Source of the DNA: Symsagittifera roscoffensis
Lineage: Eukaryota; Xenacoelomorpha; Acoela; Convolutidae
NCBI RefSeq assembly: GCF_963678635.1
Contig: NC_087064.1
Location: 15,553,802-15,617,801 of the forward strand
Length of the DNA stretch: 64,000 nucleotides
Direction: 5' to 3'
This document shows positions 35,101 through 47,100 of the stretch, piece after piece; positions within the stretch are counted from its first letter, which is position 1; the number at the start of each line of letters is the position of its first letter. Under the pieces are notes generated by a model. That model worked only from the letters and a program-made list of their open reading frames with translations. It had not been told where the DNA came from and did no database searches. The position numbers and the translations under genes are program-made.

Positions 35101-38100
35101 TCAGAAACGGACTCAACAATTAAGACATCGGCCGGTTCGATTTATAGGAAATCGGATATAGCCCAATCAAAAACGGTACTGACGCAAGAAAATCAGCGAA
35201 GCACAAGTAAAAGTCCATCGTCGGAACCTACAAAAAAGTTTAAGCGAATCAGTTCTCCAGAACTACTAGAGGAGATGGAATCGGAGGACGAACTTCAAGG
35301 AGAAATGGAAATTGCAGAAGCAATGAATCCAATAAAGCGCTTTCAGAAGAGCCAAACTTCAAGGGACACAGAAGCCGGGGGAGGCTTGAATCTTGCATTC
35401 AAAAGAGCAAAACCCAATTTGGCGGGCCCAAAACCAAATACAGAGGAAAACAACATAAACAAGCCGGAGAAGAGCGGAAAGGAAAAGAAAGGCCGCAGCA
35501 AGAAACAACAGGGGACAAATCAAGCTGCGACTGCAGCCAACCCGGAACAAGAGCAAGCAACATCTAAGCCGGAATCAGAAACAGTAGATATCAAAATTCA
35601 GTCAAGTTCTACTCCGAAAGCAAAACAGCGTCCGAAACTGAAATGCATTGATTCTCACACTCCTCTAGAAGATATAGTTGACACATTTCACAATCGCAAT
35701 TTGGCACCGTCCGAATGGGAGAAGTACGCGGACCAATTGCTAAAAAGAGGAGTGCAGCGAGTTGCGGATGAACTTCGAGAAAATCCTCAACAGAGCTCGG
35801 AATTGGACACAAACTTCGAACCACCACAAGGATTTTCGGACGAATCAAGTACGGAAGAGTCAGGTATTAGACGAAGTTCTAGACAAACGAAAAACAAAGA
35901 ACCCAAACGATTCGGAGATCCGATAAAGCATTCAATCAAAGAAATATCAGAAAACCTTACAGGAGGAGGTCTTTTAAAGGAGACATTTAAGGAATACAGA
36001 AATCAACTGAGAGATTTCAAAGATCGGGATCACAGACCATTGGAATCGAAAGTGCGACGACTCGAAAGACATCTGTTTATGCGAAAATTCGGATACGCTT
36101 ACTTTAGACGAGGGAGTAGATTGGAACCCGAGTTGGGAAATAGAGCTGGAGGAAAACTGAAAAATTACGTAATCCAAACTCGTCACTTCTCCAAAGAGAC
36201 TTCCTTTTGAACTGAGTAAATTAAACTCTTTTTAAATAAATTATCCTACTGATGTTGTATAATTTATTTCTTCCACCGAGGGGGGTGTGTCATACCGCTA
36301 CTGCAGTAGCAGTATTTATATACGTATGTACAGCTAACCTTTGGTGCTCAATCATTATTTTATGGTATGCTCAAGGTCATACGTAAGTGATGACACTGAG
36401 ATTAAGCGAGAGATCAGAGTTCTTAACAATGATCTATTTCTCAGTACAACAACAAAACAAAAGAGACAGAAAACCTAAATTCAATATCCAAAATACAGTA
36501 TTGAATTACAACTTGTTTTCAATCGATATCGCAAGGCATATCACAGCACGTTATCATAAAATGATTACTTTTCTTAAGTTTCAATGAACGTAGCAAAGAC
36601 ACTTATATGTACTGGGTGGCATTAAAAACGCATCGTCAAAAAAGGAACAATAACTTTCCTCGAAGTAAGACTGGTTGAAAAGTATGTGATATTTTGTGAA
36701 ATGACGCATTTGAAGCAAACATGATTATTTTTCAGCGACTACTTTGCATTTGATTCGTTGCTAAATTCTAGTTTTTTTGAACGTTTAAACCCAACTTTTG
36801 CTGAATTTAACTTAAAATTACCGATATTGATTCAAATTATGTCCTCAACTCAATTTAGATTATTGACCTCAAATAGTTTTTTTTGTGACTGTGACTGAAA
36901 CAAGGTTGAAAATTGTATTTTGTGAATTAAACTAGTTAAAACATCAGCCATTTTGCGGTCTTGGTTTTGATTTTTCAGTGTCAACGAGCATACTGAGGAC
37001 ACTTATTTGATCTAGGTCGTAATGAAAAATTTTCATTTTTTCAGGAAAAAGTTATGATTAGTTCATGCTCAAATTTTTAATTCAAATCCTTTCCTTGTTC
37101 AAAAAACAAAATTAAAAAGATCGAAAAATTGAAAACCGCGATGTAATTTCAAAATTCCCGGCCTAAAAAAAATTTGAACCAATTTTCGCTATTTTGTTGC
37201 GTTCTACGAAAAAAAAAATCAATAAAAAATTGTTTCTTAAGTTCGAACAGTCTGAAGGTCATGTATTTTTTCTGTTAAATTCGATAGTTGAAACTTTTTC
37301 AAAAATTTTTTCTGGAAAACTTTTTCTGGTTCCTTGCTTTCGGGCCTGTTTTATTTTTCTGGTTCTTTGCTTTCAATGACAAGTTTCCACACGACTGTTC
37401 TCTGTTTTCACACATGCGTAGCGTTGTGCGATACTACAAGGCTACTTTTTGTTTTTCTAACCTAAGTCTCAAATAATAGTGATATGATTGATGGAAACTT
37501 TTTGATACAGAAAACTGAATTGGATTTTTAGAGGCATTTGATTACTTATAAGTTAACACAGTTGATGCATGTTTAATTCATCAAGTCAAACCCAAGAAAA
37601 GAAAATTATTTGTTTCACACAACGGTACGGTAATAAAACTTTTTTTTTCAAAAATTTTACAGCTGTTTTTTTCGCAAATTTTTTGAAATGCATTATTTAA
37701 ACACAATTTTGCTTCATACTTTCCAATTGCACGCAAAGTTAGTTTGGTTACCTTTTATTCCAAACTACTACATGCATTTATTTTTGTGCATTTTGAAGCC
37801 TTTTTTGCTTTTTTTGCTTGTCTATGGTATCTACAGTAGTCTAAGGTACAATTGTGTTGGGCATTCAACTGGGAAACTTGATATTCGAGAACTGAGGTTC
37901 AATTCCCGTAGTTGTTATTTATCTTTCAAATTTCATTAGTTTTTCTTCTTTTTTTTTAGCTCTTTAACTCCTTTTTGAAGCTACGTGGTGAAATTTTTTC
38001 ACTTGTATTAGCTAAGTGCAGCTTTAGCTCAGTTTTTAAATTCAAATCAACTATATTTGCTAAAAGGAAGGTAAGTTCTGCTTTCGTATAACATAAGATT

Positions 38101-41100
38101 AAATGGCACGTAAAAACTCGAAGGGGCGTAGTTTCAAAAACTGATTTGAATATTTATTGTTCCAGTTTTCTCACATTATGTTAATATTATGAAAAAATTA
38201 AAAACGGCATCATAATTCAATTCGAAAATTCAAAAATCTCCCAGGCGATATTTTTTTGATAATCAAAAGTTGAAAGTTTCAGAAAAATCGTGGCATCAAA
38301 AAATCTTTGGGTTCAAATCATGGGGTTCATTTCGATGATATTTTTGATGAATTTTTCCAACTGTCTTCTGTCTATGTTTTTTTTCTTAATATGTCGAATG
38401 CGAGGCCTTTTCCCCAAACTTTTGATTTGCTGTCGGATAACTTTGACATATGTCATGGTTCTAGTTTGATTGGTTACCGGGAGCATTGGTATTTCAGAGA
38501 ACTTCGCCGGGAGCTTGAAAGCACAAAAGAACGACTTCAGTTCATATTGAGGGAAAAATCCGAATTGGAGTACATGAAAAGCGAAAGTGAACGAAAGTCA
38601 CATGGCTTAGAAGACGACTTGAAACGAGCTCAACGAGAGCTAAACACGATGGAGAAAGAGGTAAACACAAAGGAGAAAGACGTGAACAAACTGAGAGAAG
38701 AACGAGACTCAATCATGGAAATTTCCAAGAAAGAATCATTACGTAATAGCGAAGAGATCAGTCGATTGAAGAAACTTTTAGACGAAACTGAAACTAAACT
38801 CAAAACTGAAAGTGTCAATTTGAAAATGTTTCATGCGACCGAAATAAAGAAAACTCAGAACCAGTTTACTGAAAACTTGAATCGAGAGTTGAAGAAAAAA
38901 GAGGACCAAATTTCAGATTTGAAAGCAGAATTGAAACATTCCATCGACAATCTTGAAGATTTGAAAAAAGAAAACTTGAAAAATAGCTCAAACAGCGAAA
39001 CTGTAGTTTTGCTCAGAAAAGAGATCGAAAAATGTGAAAATGTAATTCAAGAAATGAAAGAAAAGGCAATGAAAAATGAGTCTTCCTGGCAAGACGAGCT
39101 TAGAAGGCTTCAAAAGCAGAATACAGACCTGACCCAAGGAATCGAGCTTGAAAAAGAACGTCAAGAAAACAGAAACTCGCAAAGAATCTTGGATCTCACA
39201 AATGGCTTCAAAAGCAAAGAGCGAGAATTGTACGAAGAGCTGAGCCGAGTTAAAGAGCAGTATTCGAAAAACAACGACTCGGTAGTCCGCGAATTTCAGC
39301 GAAAATTCGTCGAAAAAGAAACGGAATGCAACAACTTGATGAGAAGCTTGCAGAAACTTGAAAATGATTTCGGAAAAGAACAACAGCTATCGCTTTCGAA
39401 ATTGGAGAAATTGGAAAATGATAAAGAATACTGGAGGAAAAAGTTCGAACATGAACAAAATAGCCAGCGAGGAAAAATCGATGAAATGAAAAATTCAAAG
39501 GATAGAGAAGTTGCAGACCTCCGATCTCAAATGCTGAACATTGAGCAGCAAAAGAATGAAAAAATTAGAAATTTGAAAGACGAGTTAGAAAAACTTCGAA
39601 AAACAAGTGAGTCTCAAGTTCAAAAACTTTCCGATCAGCTGAGGGAAAACGCATTCAATTTTTCACAGGAGAAACGAGTTTTGGGTCAAAAACTTGAAAA
39701 AACTTCTGATGATTTGGCGCGGACGAAAGATCAGCTGAACGCGGCAACAGTTCACTTTGAAAAGGAAGAAAATAAGCTACATACAATCATTAAAGACAAC
39801 AAACAAAATTACCTTGCCGAAATCAATGAACTGAAAATTCAGTTTTCGAATGAAAAATCGGCTTTCACGGGGAAACTACAATTAGCCGAAGAAAAACTCT
39901 CAACGCAGTTAAAAGAATTTGACGCTCTTAAACAGGAATCGGGAAAATTATCAGAGCTGAAAAAAGAAATTAAATCTTTGAAAGCCGAAGTTTCTACTTT
40001 AGCGAGTCAAAAACAACAAACTATCGACGAAAAAGAAAGGGCGATGAGAATAGTAGCTGATGATCATCGGCGAAATTTGGACCAATCAGAGAGGAGAATC
40101 GGTGACCTTGAGAATCAAACGGCCAACCAGAGGAAAGAGATAAAGGGACTTCTTGACGATAAAGAAGATCTCAATCAGGTAAATAATATTTGAATACAGG
40201 CCAAACAAAACCCACACAAACTAAATAGAGAGAGTTAATTAACTAATGGCATTCAATAAAGCCTCGCACTGATTTTTGTTCCGACTTTCGGGTTGTTTTT
40301 TTTCTTCAGACAATTTTCGACTTTTTAACTAGCCTTTTGACTGAATTTTTTAATATCATTCAAAAGGTATTGTTGTCCGGGCTTAAATTTGAAAAGATAT
40401 TTTTCACCTGTGATTATTTTTCGTTCGTAAAGTTATGAGGGTTTAAAGATTGCCATTTTGGCCAATTTGGCACCCCGGGTTGACCCCCATAGACCAAAAA
40501 TGCTAGCCATTCAATTCTATAAACTAGGTCTTTGAAAAATTACTAATCATACAAGTTTGATAAACTTTGCTAAAATGGTGTCATCGAAATTTCGAAGAAC
40601 TTTTTTCTTGTTTCTGGCAAAAAATTAGGTGTATCGTACCAGCTACAAAAGAAAAACTTTTGTCAAAAAATGCTTATCATACAATTTCCATATATGGAAA
40701 TTGTATGAGTAGCATTTTTTGATGGAGACCACAAAATATTTTTCGCGCTATTAACGCGTAAGCGGAGATTTAATCCGTCGTATAAATGGTTCCAAATTGG
40801 TTGAAGGAAGTTTATTTGCCATAATTCATTTACGAGCAAAATCTATCACTTTGTACTTTATATGGCGTGTGGGGGGATGATTTTCGCAAAAATCTCAAAC
40901 TTAAAAAAATATATATATTTTTTTTAATTCAATTTTTCATGTTATTACTGCTCCATAGACCTTAAAAGGCAGTCGGAATATTCAGGGCCTCGCCCTGATA
41001 CGAGCAGTCTTGTATATTTTTTACTTAAACTCAGATAATATGGATGTCTCGGCGGATGGTTACTATCCGTTCCAATCCTCGACACACTACTAACCATGGC

Positions 41101-44100
41101 TCTTGGCAGGATAATCAAAATCCAAAACACCGCTGAGCTGATACCAAGTCATATATTTCAAATTAAGCGCTGGCTCTTTCCCAGTTCCTACCACCCTCGT
41201 AAAATTACAAAATAAAGCTGTTCAAAACTGGTTCACATGGTTTTTTGCATGTTGTAAATGTTGTAGAAACTTGTTCACCTCTTGTTCACTTGTAGAAATG
41301 CAATTTAACAAGAAAAATCATTTCAAGTAGATTTTCATATTTTAAATTTCTGAAAAAATCAAAGGGGGGAAACTAGAAAAGAGCCAAAGCGCCAGGGCTT
41401 TTCAAAAATTAATTGAATTTTAAATTAATTGCAATTAATTGAATTTTTAACTAATTGTTGGGCATGCAATTATTTCAATTAAAATTTTCTCATGCCCAGT
41501 TAACTGCAATTAATTGCAATTAATTGTTGTTGAACAGAAGCAAGTTCGTTTGTTAAGCGTTGGTTGTTGAGCAACGAATTACATCTGGCGGTTGATGTAA
41601 TTGGCCGTCATAGAGAGTTGCTTTCAGATTTAATTATTGGATTTTCGTCGCTGTTGATGCAAAATTCACTTTGTTTTGTGAATCATCCATCAGCATCATG
41701 CCACGGAATAACGAACAAATTGTGCATAAATACTTCACGGCGTTGGAGGAAAACGAATGGAAGTGTAAATGTGGAAGAAAGTTATTGCAGAAGAAAGGCA
41801 CTGGCTGGACTAATTTAAAGAACCGTTTTTTTAGCGTAGCTGGATACGCCTACAACGATCTTCGCAAAAGTCTACTACCAATAAATCTCGAAATGCAACT
41901 TTTCCTCAAAGTCAATCACAGATTCTGGAACGAGTCAACCGTGGACAGTCTCGATAGCGACATCTGAACTTTTCATTGATAATTGCAATTAATTGCAGTT
42001 TAACTTTTGTTTTTTTCAGTTATTTGATAATTAATTGCTGAACATCCAATTAACTGCAATTTAATTGTTTTGATCTCAATTAATTTTTAAAAAGCCCTGC
42101 AAAGCGCTTATAACTGATAGACTAGATCGTTTGGTATCTGCTATTAGAACACTATGTTCAACGCGCAGTCTCTGATCTATCTTTTTGTTTCTAATTTGAT
42201 TTTCTTTACATTGTCTCGCTTTTTTGTCAATCTTTTTTTTGTCAATATTTTGCGCACGTTTTGTGTATAACAAATGCAATTCATAATTCGCTCTCATCTC
42301 AAATTATTTTCACCACGCATTAGCGCCAGGATGCGAAAACACTCCTGAATTAAAATGTGGTAATACTTTCTCTGTTCTTCATTCAAGTTGATTATTAACT
42401 TTATATCTTCCCCAAAATTGAAATGTGCGGCACCGACCGTCGGTCCGTACTTCTCACTGTCTCTCTAACCCCTCACTCTTCTCGTGTCCGTCGATAGCGC
42501 TACTTGCTGCAGAGGATTAATTCCTGCAGTATTGGGTATTCACTGAAGATCGCTTTGGCTTGCTATTGGGCCTCCGAGCTTCGTTAATGTGTGGATGCTA
42601 CCTGTACCAGGGCGCGAGAAGCTGATTTTTAAGACTCCTCTTTTCAGCTGAAGAGGGGTAATTTTCAAAGTTCGAGTAGATAATCAATTGAATCCGAAAT
42701 TTACGATTAAGTAGTAAAGTGATGGTACGAGCGCGGGTTGTTTTACTTATTCCGCCCAAGTTTCCTCATCTCGCGATTTTGTAATATTCAATGTATAAAT
42801 GCTAAGAAGTACATTCTGATAGGAGGCGGAGCAATAAGCGGAATGGTCCAACAGCATAAAAACAGAAAAATATTGACTTTTATTGGTTCTTACGGGCTAA
42901 TTGATGAAACAATTATTAGCATCGTCACAAATACCTAGAAAATGAATAAATTATGCGTGAATTAAATAATTTCATTAAGTTTTTTGATTGATTTTCTTAA
43001 ACTCTTGATTGAATTACTCAAACTGTTCATATTCGTTTCTTTGGTAATATTGACAATTACACTTAATTTACCAATTAGCTTGTAAAAAGTAATGTTTTTC
43101 TGCTCTTGTACCCATTCTGCTCTTAGACCATTCTGCTTATTGACTGGCCACCATAGTGATTGCACATGTTAATTTCGTTAATACAACTGCGATCTTTATT
43201 CGTAACCCTTTAATACTTTATTCGTGGGTCTAGGACAACAAGCCGACGGGACTTCAAGCCGAAGGGACTTCAGGCCGAAAATTAACCTTTACAAGCACCT
43301 CAAATCAATATTTTTTCATCTGTACAACGTTGCTTTTCAAAATCTTACGCTAGTTTAGTAGTCCATAATAAGCGTTATTTATGACAATGAATCACTTAGG
43401 ATTGACATCCGTTAATAATATCAGCCGGTTTTTGAAATGCATTAATTATAAACAAGAAAGTTGCCTTCCACCGTGTTTTATTTTTCAATTTTCCCAAACA
43501 TCATTTGGAGGTTTAAATTTTATGAAAACGGTAATAAATACCGACTAAAGATCATGAAAATGAGAAAATCTTCAGAAAAGTGTTCAAATTAATCTTATTT
43601 CATGACTTAATGAGAAAATTTTCGGCTTGAAGTCCCTAATTTTACGATTCGGCCTGAAGTCCCGTCGGCTTGATGTCCGGCACCCTTTATTCGTATGCCG
43701 ACTTCTACCAAGGCCGAGTTTTGAGCAGATATGAAGCTGGTCATTTTTTTCCCTGGAGCTGTTTTCTGTGTTTTTTCTTATCTGGGTAATTTTCTGGAGC
43801 GTATTTGAAATGATTTTGAGTAATTTACAAAAATATCCTCATTTTAGGTCAAATCGGTTTATTTATATTTCGACTGAAAATTGTGAACAAAATACTGTGA
43901 GATGGTGATAAAATCTGATTCGCTAATTTTAGCCAATCAGATTGAAGCAAAATAGTTATAGTTTAAGTTGTTGCAGTTTTGATTTTTGGTCGGATTAAGC
44001 AAAAAGACCCACGGGCGCGAGCGGTTTTGAACTCGAAAACTTTAGGATAGCCGAAAAACAAGTTTGTTCCCGGATAGCCGAAAAAGAAATTCGTTCCCGG

Positions 44101-47100
44101 ATAGCCGAATTTTTGGATCTACTTCACATTTACTCTCCTCTCCCACTTCTACCGCCCTTACCCATTTCTTAATAGGGGGGAGGGGGAGATATTCGTTGCT
44201 AGGTACCATTGGGGGGGGGATAATTAAAGAGATCCTACAAACTTACTTAAAAACATTGTTTTCTTATGTGCCCCCTTTCTCTACCCCACCCCAACACCCT
44301 TAGTCCCATCATTCTTCCTTCCCCTACTCCCAATTACCCCCTTCCCCTACCCACATTTACCTCACCATGCCCCCCGGCCAACAAAAAAACTATAAAGAGC
44401 CCCTAAACTTAGTGCCCAAATTAAGGTTCCCCAACCGAAAGTATAATCGATTATAATGTTAATGCAGGAGCGGATCTAGGATGATTTTCTAGAGGGGGGG
44501 GGGGGGGGGGTTTGGGGCAAAAAAATGTTTAAAAAACCAAACCAAAACGCCGTTTTTGGGATTTTATGAAAAGTGTTGACAAAAAATGGCGTTTTTCAGC
44601 GCGTGCTCCCCTTTAAAATTAGGATATATTGAAAAGTTTTAGGGTTTTTCGGCCGAAAATGAACATCATAAAACATACCAAAGATTGGCGAGGGGATCGA
44701 ATCCCTGTAGTAGTCGGACTTTTGTTGTTTATTAATTCAATGAGAGTAAAAGTATTAGCCAATGAAATCTCCTAAAAATGTTCGGAGTTTTGTTAGTTAA
44801 CAGGCTGCAAAATTTTGAGGCATTTTTTGTCCAATCAAAAATGAAAATTCTAATTTTACTGCATTGTGATTGGTCAAAAAATCAACCATTTTGATCTACT
44901 TAACAATCTCTCCCCCCCCCCTTTCTTGAAAGGGGTGGAGATTGTTAAGTAGATCCAAAGTAATAAATTAAAACGGATTTTTTTAAGTTTGATTTTTTTT
45001 TGGGAAAATCATCACCCTACACGTCATATAAAGTACAAATAGGAAGATTTCGCTCCTAGTTAAAATCAAATCAACTATGGCAAATGAGCTTGCTTCAACG
45101 GGGCAGTACAACAGTGCCGAAGTACAACTGTGCCGAAAATTATTTTCAATACTGTTTTTCGGGGGCTATTCTCATGGGCGAAAGACCGAATGGGCGAAAA
45201 ACTCATAGGCGAAAGACTGAAAACAAAAACAGTCGAAAGTCAAATATTAAAATAAAGCAATTGCCGGTCAAATAAAAGAAAATAACTGAAGCAATGTTTT
45301 GCTTCTTTAATAACGAAACCCTTGAAATATACTTTTTTTCGAATCGCCGGCGGTCATTGACAATTTGAAAGTTTTGCGTATTTCTGCCGTTTTTTTATTC
45401 GGCCGAAATAATATTAAGTCCTTGGAAATGTTTACTTTTTTGAGATTTTCACGCTTTCTTTCCAAATTTTGAAATACTGAAATCTAATTGGTTGATTCTC
45501 ATTTTCGCCAATTCGGTCCTTCGCCTATGAAGAATTCCACCCTGTTTTTCTTCGTCCAAAATCACTGACAAGGGTGGCCTCCCGTATGCTGGAGGGACCG
45601 AATGCTTGAAAATTATTTTGGCTTATTTTCAGCCAATCAGAATTGAGTATTAAAAAATCTCAACGAAATCGCGAAAATCTCAAAGTCAGCAAACAAATCC
45701 AGGCCATTAGTGTTAATTTTGACCAATTATATAATAAGCAGTTGAATGAAATTCATACCGGATCGAAGGCAGATGGGAACAATTTTAATATTTTTAGGAT
45801 ACCGAATTATAAAAAAAGGGAAAACAAAAAACTAGTTTTATCTTATTTGCACCTATTATATCTGCATCTAGTATTTTCATTATATTATCCTTTTCTGTTA
45901 ATATTGACTTCGATTTTGGGAGAAAGAAATTTAGCCAATAGGAACGGTTAGCGATTTTGATTGGTTGAAATTTTTCCAGCATTCGGTCCCTCCAGCGTGA
46001 GAACCCTCCCCCCTGACAAGTAATTAATTCAATTCAAATGGATTGAAGTTGAAAAGACATTTAGCTTTTAATTGATGCCGCTTATTAAACAAACAAAAGT
46101 TACTCCGCGCGGCGTCAGTTATGGGAGCCAGCCTATTAGCATGTGTGCCATCAGCATGCCCATATAAAAGAATGCAATTAGAAGATTCGCTTTTCACGTT
46201 TTGCTCACTCATATTTGCAATTTTTTTTATGAGAGTGCACTTAGCCGCAATTTTAATTTATTTAAATAATTTTTTGTTCCCAAACAAATAAAGTGGTTTT
46301 CGAAACTAATTAAAATTTTAGGCTAATTTTATTTTCATCTAAATGCACACCCAATCAAAACAGTTATCGCATGCTAAAAGGCACACATGCTAATCGCTAC
46401 ACCCCGTCAGATATTTTTCGGAACAAACAATTAACTCAGCAAATTCTTTTTTTTTCTTCTCGATTTCGCTCCAATTCACGCAAAATTGCTGCCAACAGTT
46501 CACAAACAGAATCCAAAATTTTCAAATATCATCAATTTTCGGCACTGTTGAACACATTTTTAGTTTCGGCACTGTTGTACTTCGGCACTGTTGAACGCCC
46601 CCCCCCCTTCAACCAATTTGGAACGATCTCTAAGACGGATTAAATTTTCGCTTACGCGTTAATCTGGCAATGTTGAAACTGAAACCCTCATAACTTTCCG
46701 AAAAATGAGCACAGGTGAAATATAATTTTTTAAAAATTCGAGCTCAGGACAACAATACCTTTTGAATGATAAAAAATCCGTCAAAATGGCTAGTTAAAAA
46801 GTCGAAATTTGTCTGAAGAAAAAAAACACCCCGAGCACAAATATTCCGTTACTTTCGTTACGAAAGTCGGAGCAATTATCATCTTCCTCAATCCCCCAAC
46901 TCAGTCATATCGGCTATGGGGATGGAAAAGTAGAAGGATGGTTTTAACTTTTTCTGATTGTAACTTGATGAAACTTGAGTTCTAGCAACTTCTATCATAA
47001 ATCTTGTTTCATAAACGTGTTTCAGCAACTTCAAAAGCTAGAGGTAGAAAGCAAACGAGAATGGAACCTCAAACTACAGAACGAGAGGTTCCAACTTGAA

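Larger units (their letters stand above)
29377..36545 (+). mobile_element. Full-length Ty3/Gypsy LTR retrotransposon in intron 5
   Basis: Two 258-base LTRs flank gag and pol in the order protease, reverse transcriptase, RNase H, integrase. The element is bounded by the 5-bp target duplication GCACG (29,372-29,376 and 36,546-36,550). The LTRs start TGT and end ACA and differ at about four positions, so insertion is fairly recent. Pol nevertheless carries several stops and frame changes, so this copy is not autonomous. It lies in the sense orientation within the coiled-coil gene. RT and protease motifs fit the Mag-like part of Ty3/Gypsy, but the clade is not certain. Confidence 0.93.
45100..46606. 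mobile_element. Foldback element F2, containing F3, F4 and F5
   Basis: The arms consist of repeated GTACAACAGTGCCGAA phrases: two at 45,104-45,138, and three in reverse at 46,539-46,597. It is inserted in R1 copy C, with CTTCAAC present at both edges (45,093-45,099 and 46,607-46,613). Without the nested elements and their duplications it would be about 370 bases, like the other members. Confidence 0.75.
44985..46875 (-). repeat. R1 repeat copy C, split by nested insertions
   Basis: Left part 44,985-45,099 and right part 46,607-46,875 together form one reverse-oriented R1 copy. Compared with copy B the two halves meet exactly at the block complementary to GGTTGAAGGAAG. Everything between is foldback element F2 and what is nested in it. 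Confidence 0.75.

Noticed and set aside
37858-37915. tRNA gene
   Set aside because: A B-box-like GGTTCAATTCCC is present, but no cloverleaf with proper acceptor and anticodon arms forms. At most the head of a SINE.
38988-39498. Minus-strand frames of 131 and 82 codons in exon 6
   Set aside because: Phenylalanine- and leucine-rich shadows of the K/E-rich coiled coil.
44690-44730. tRNA-like GGGATCGAATCCCTG segment
   Set aside because: T-arm-like only; no other arms found.
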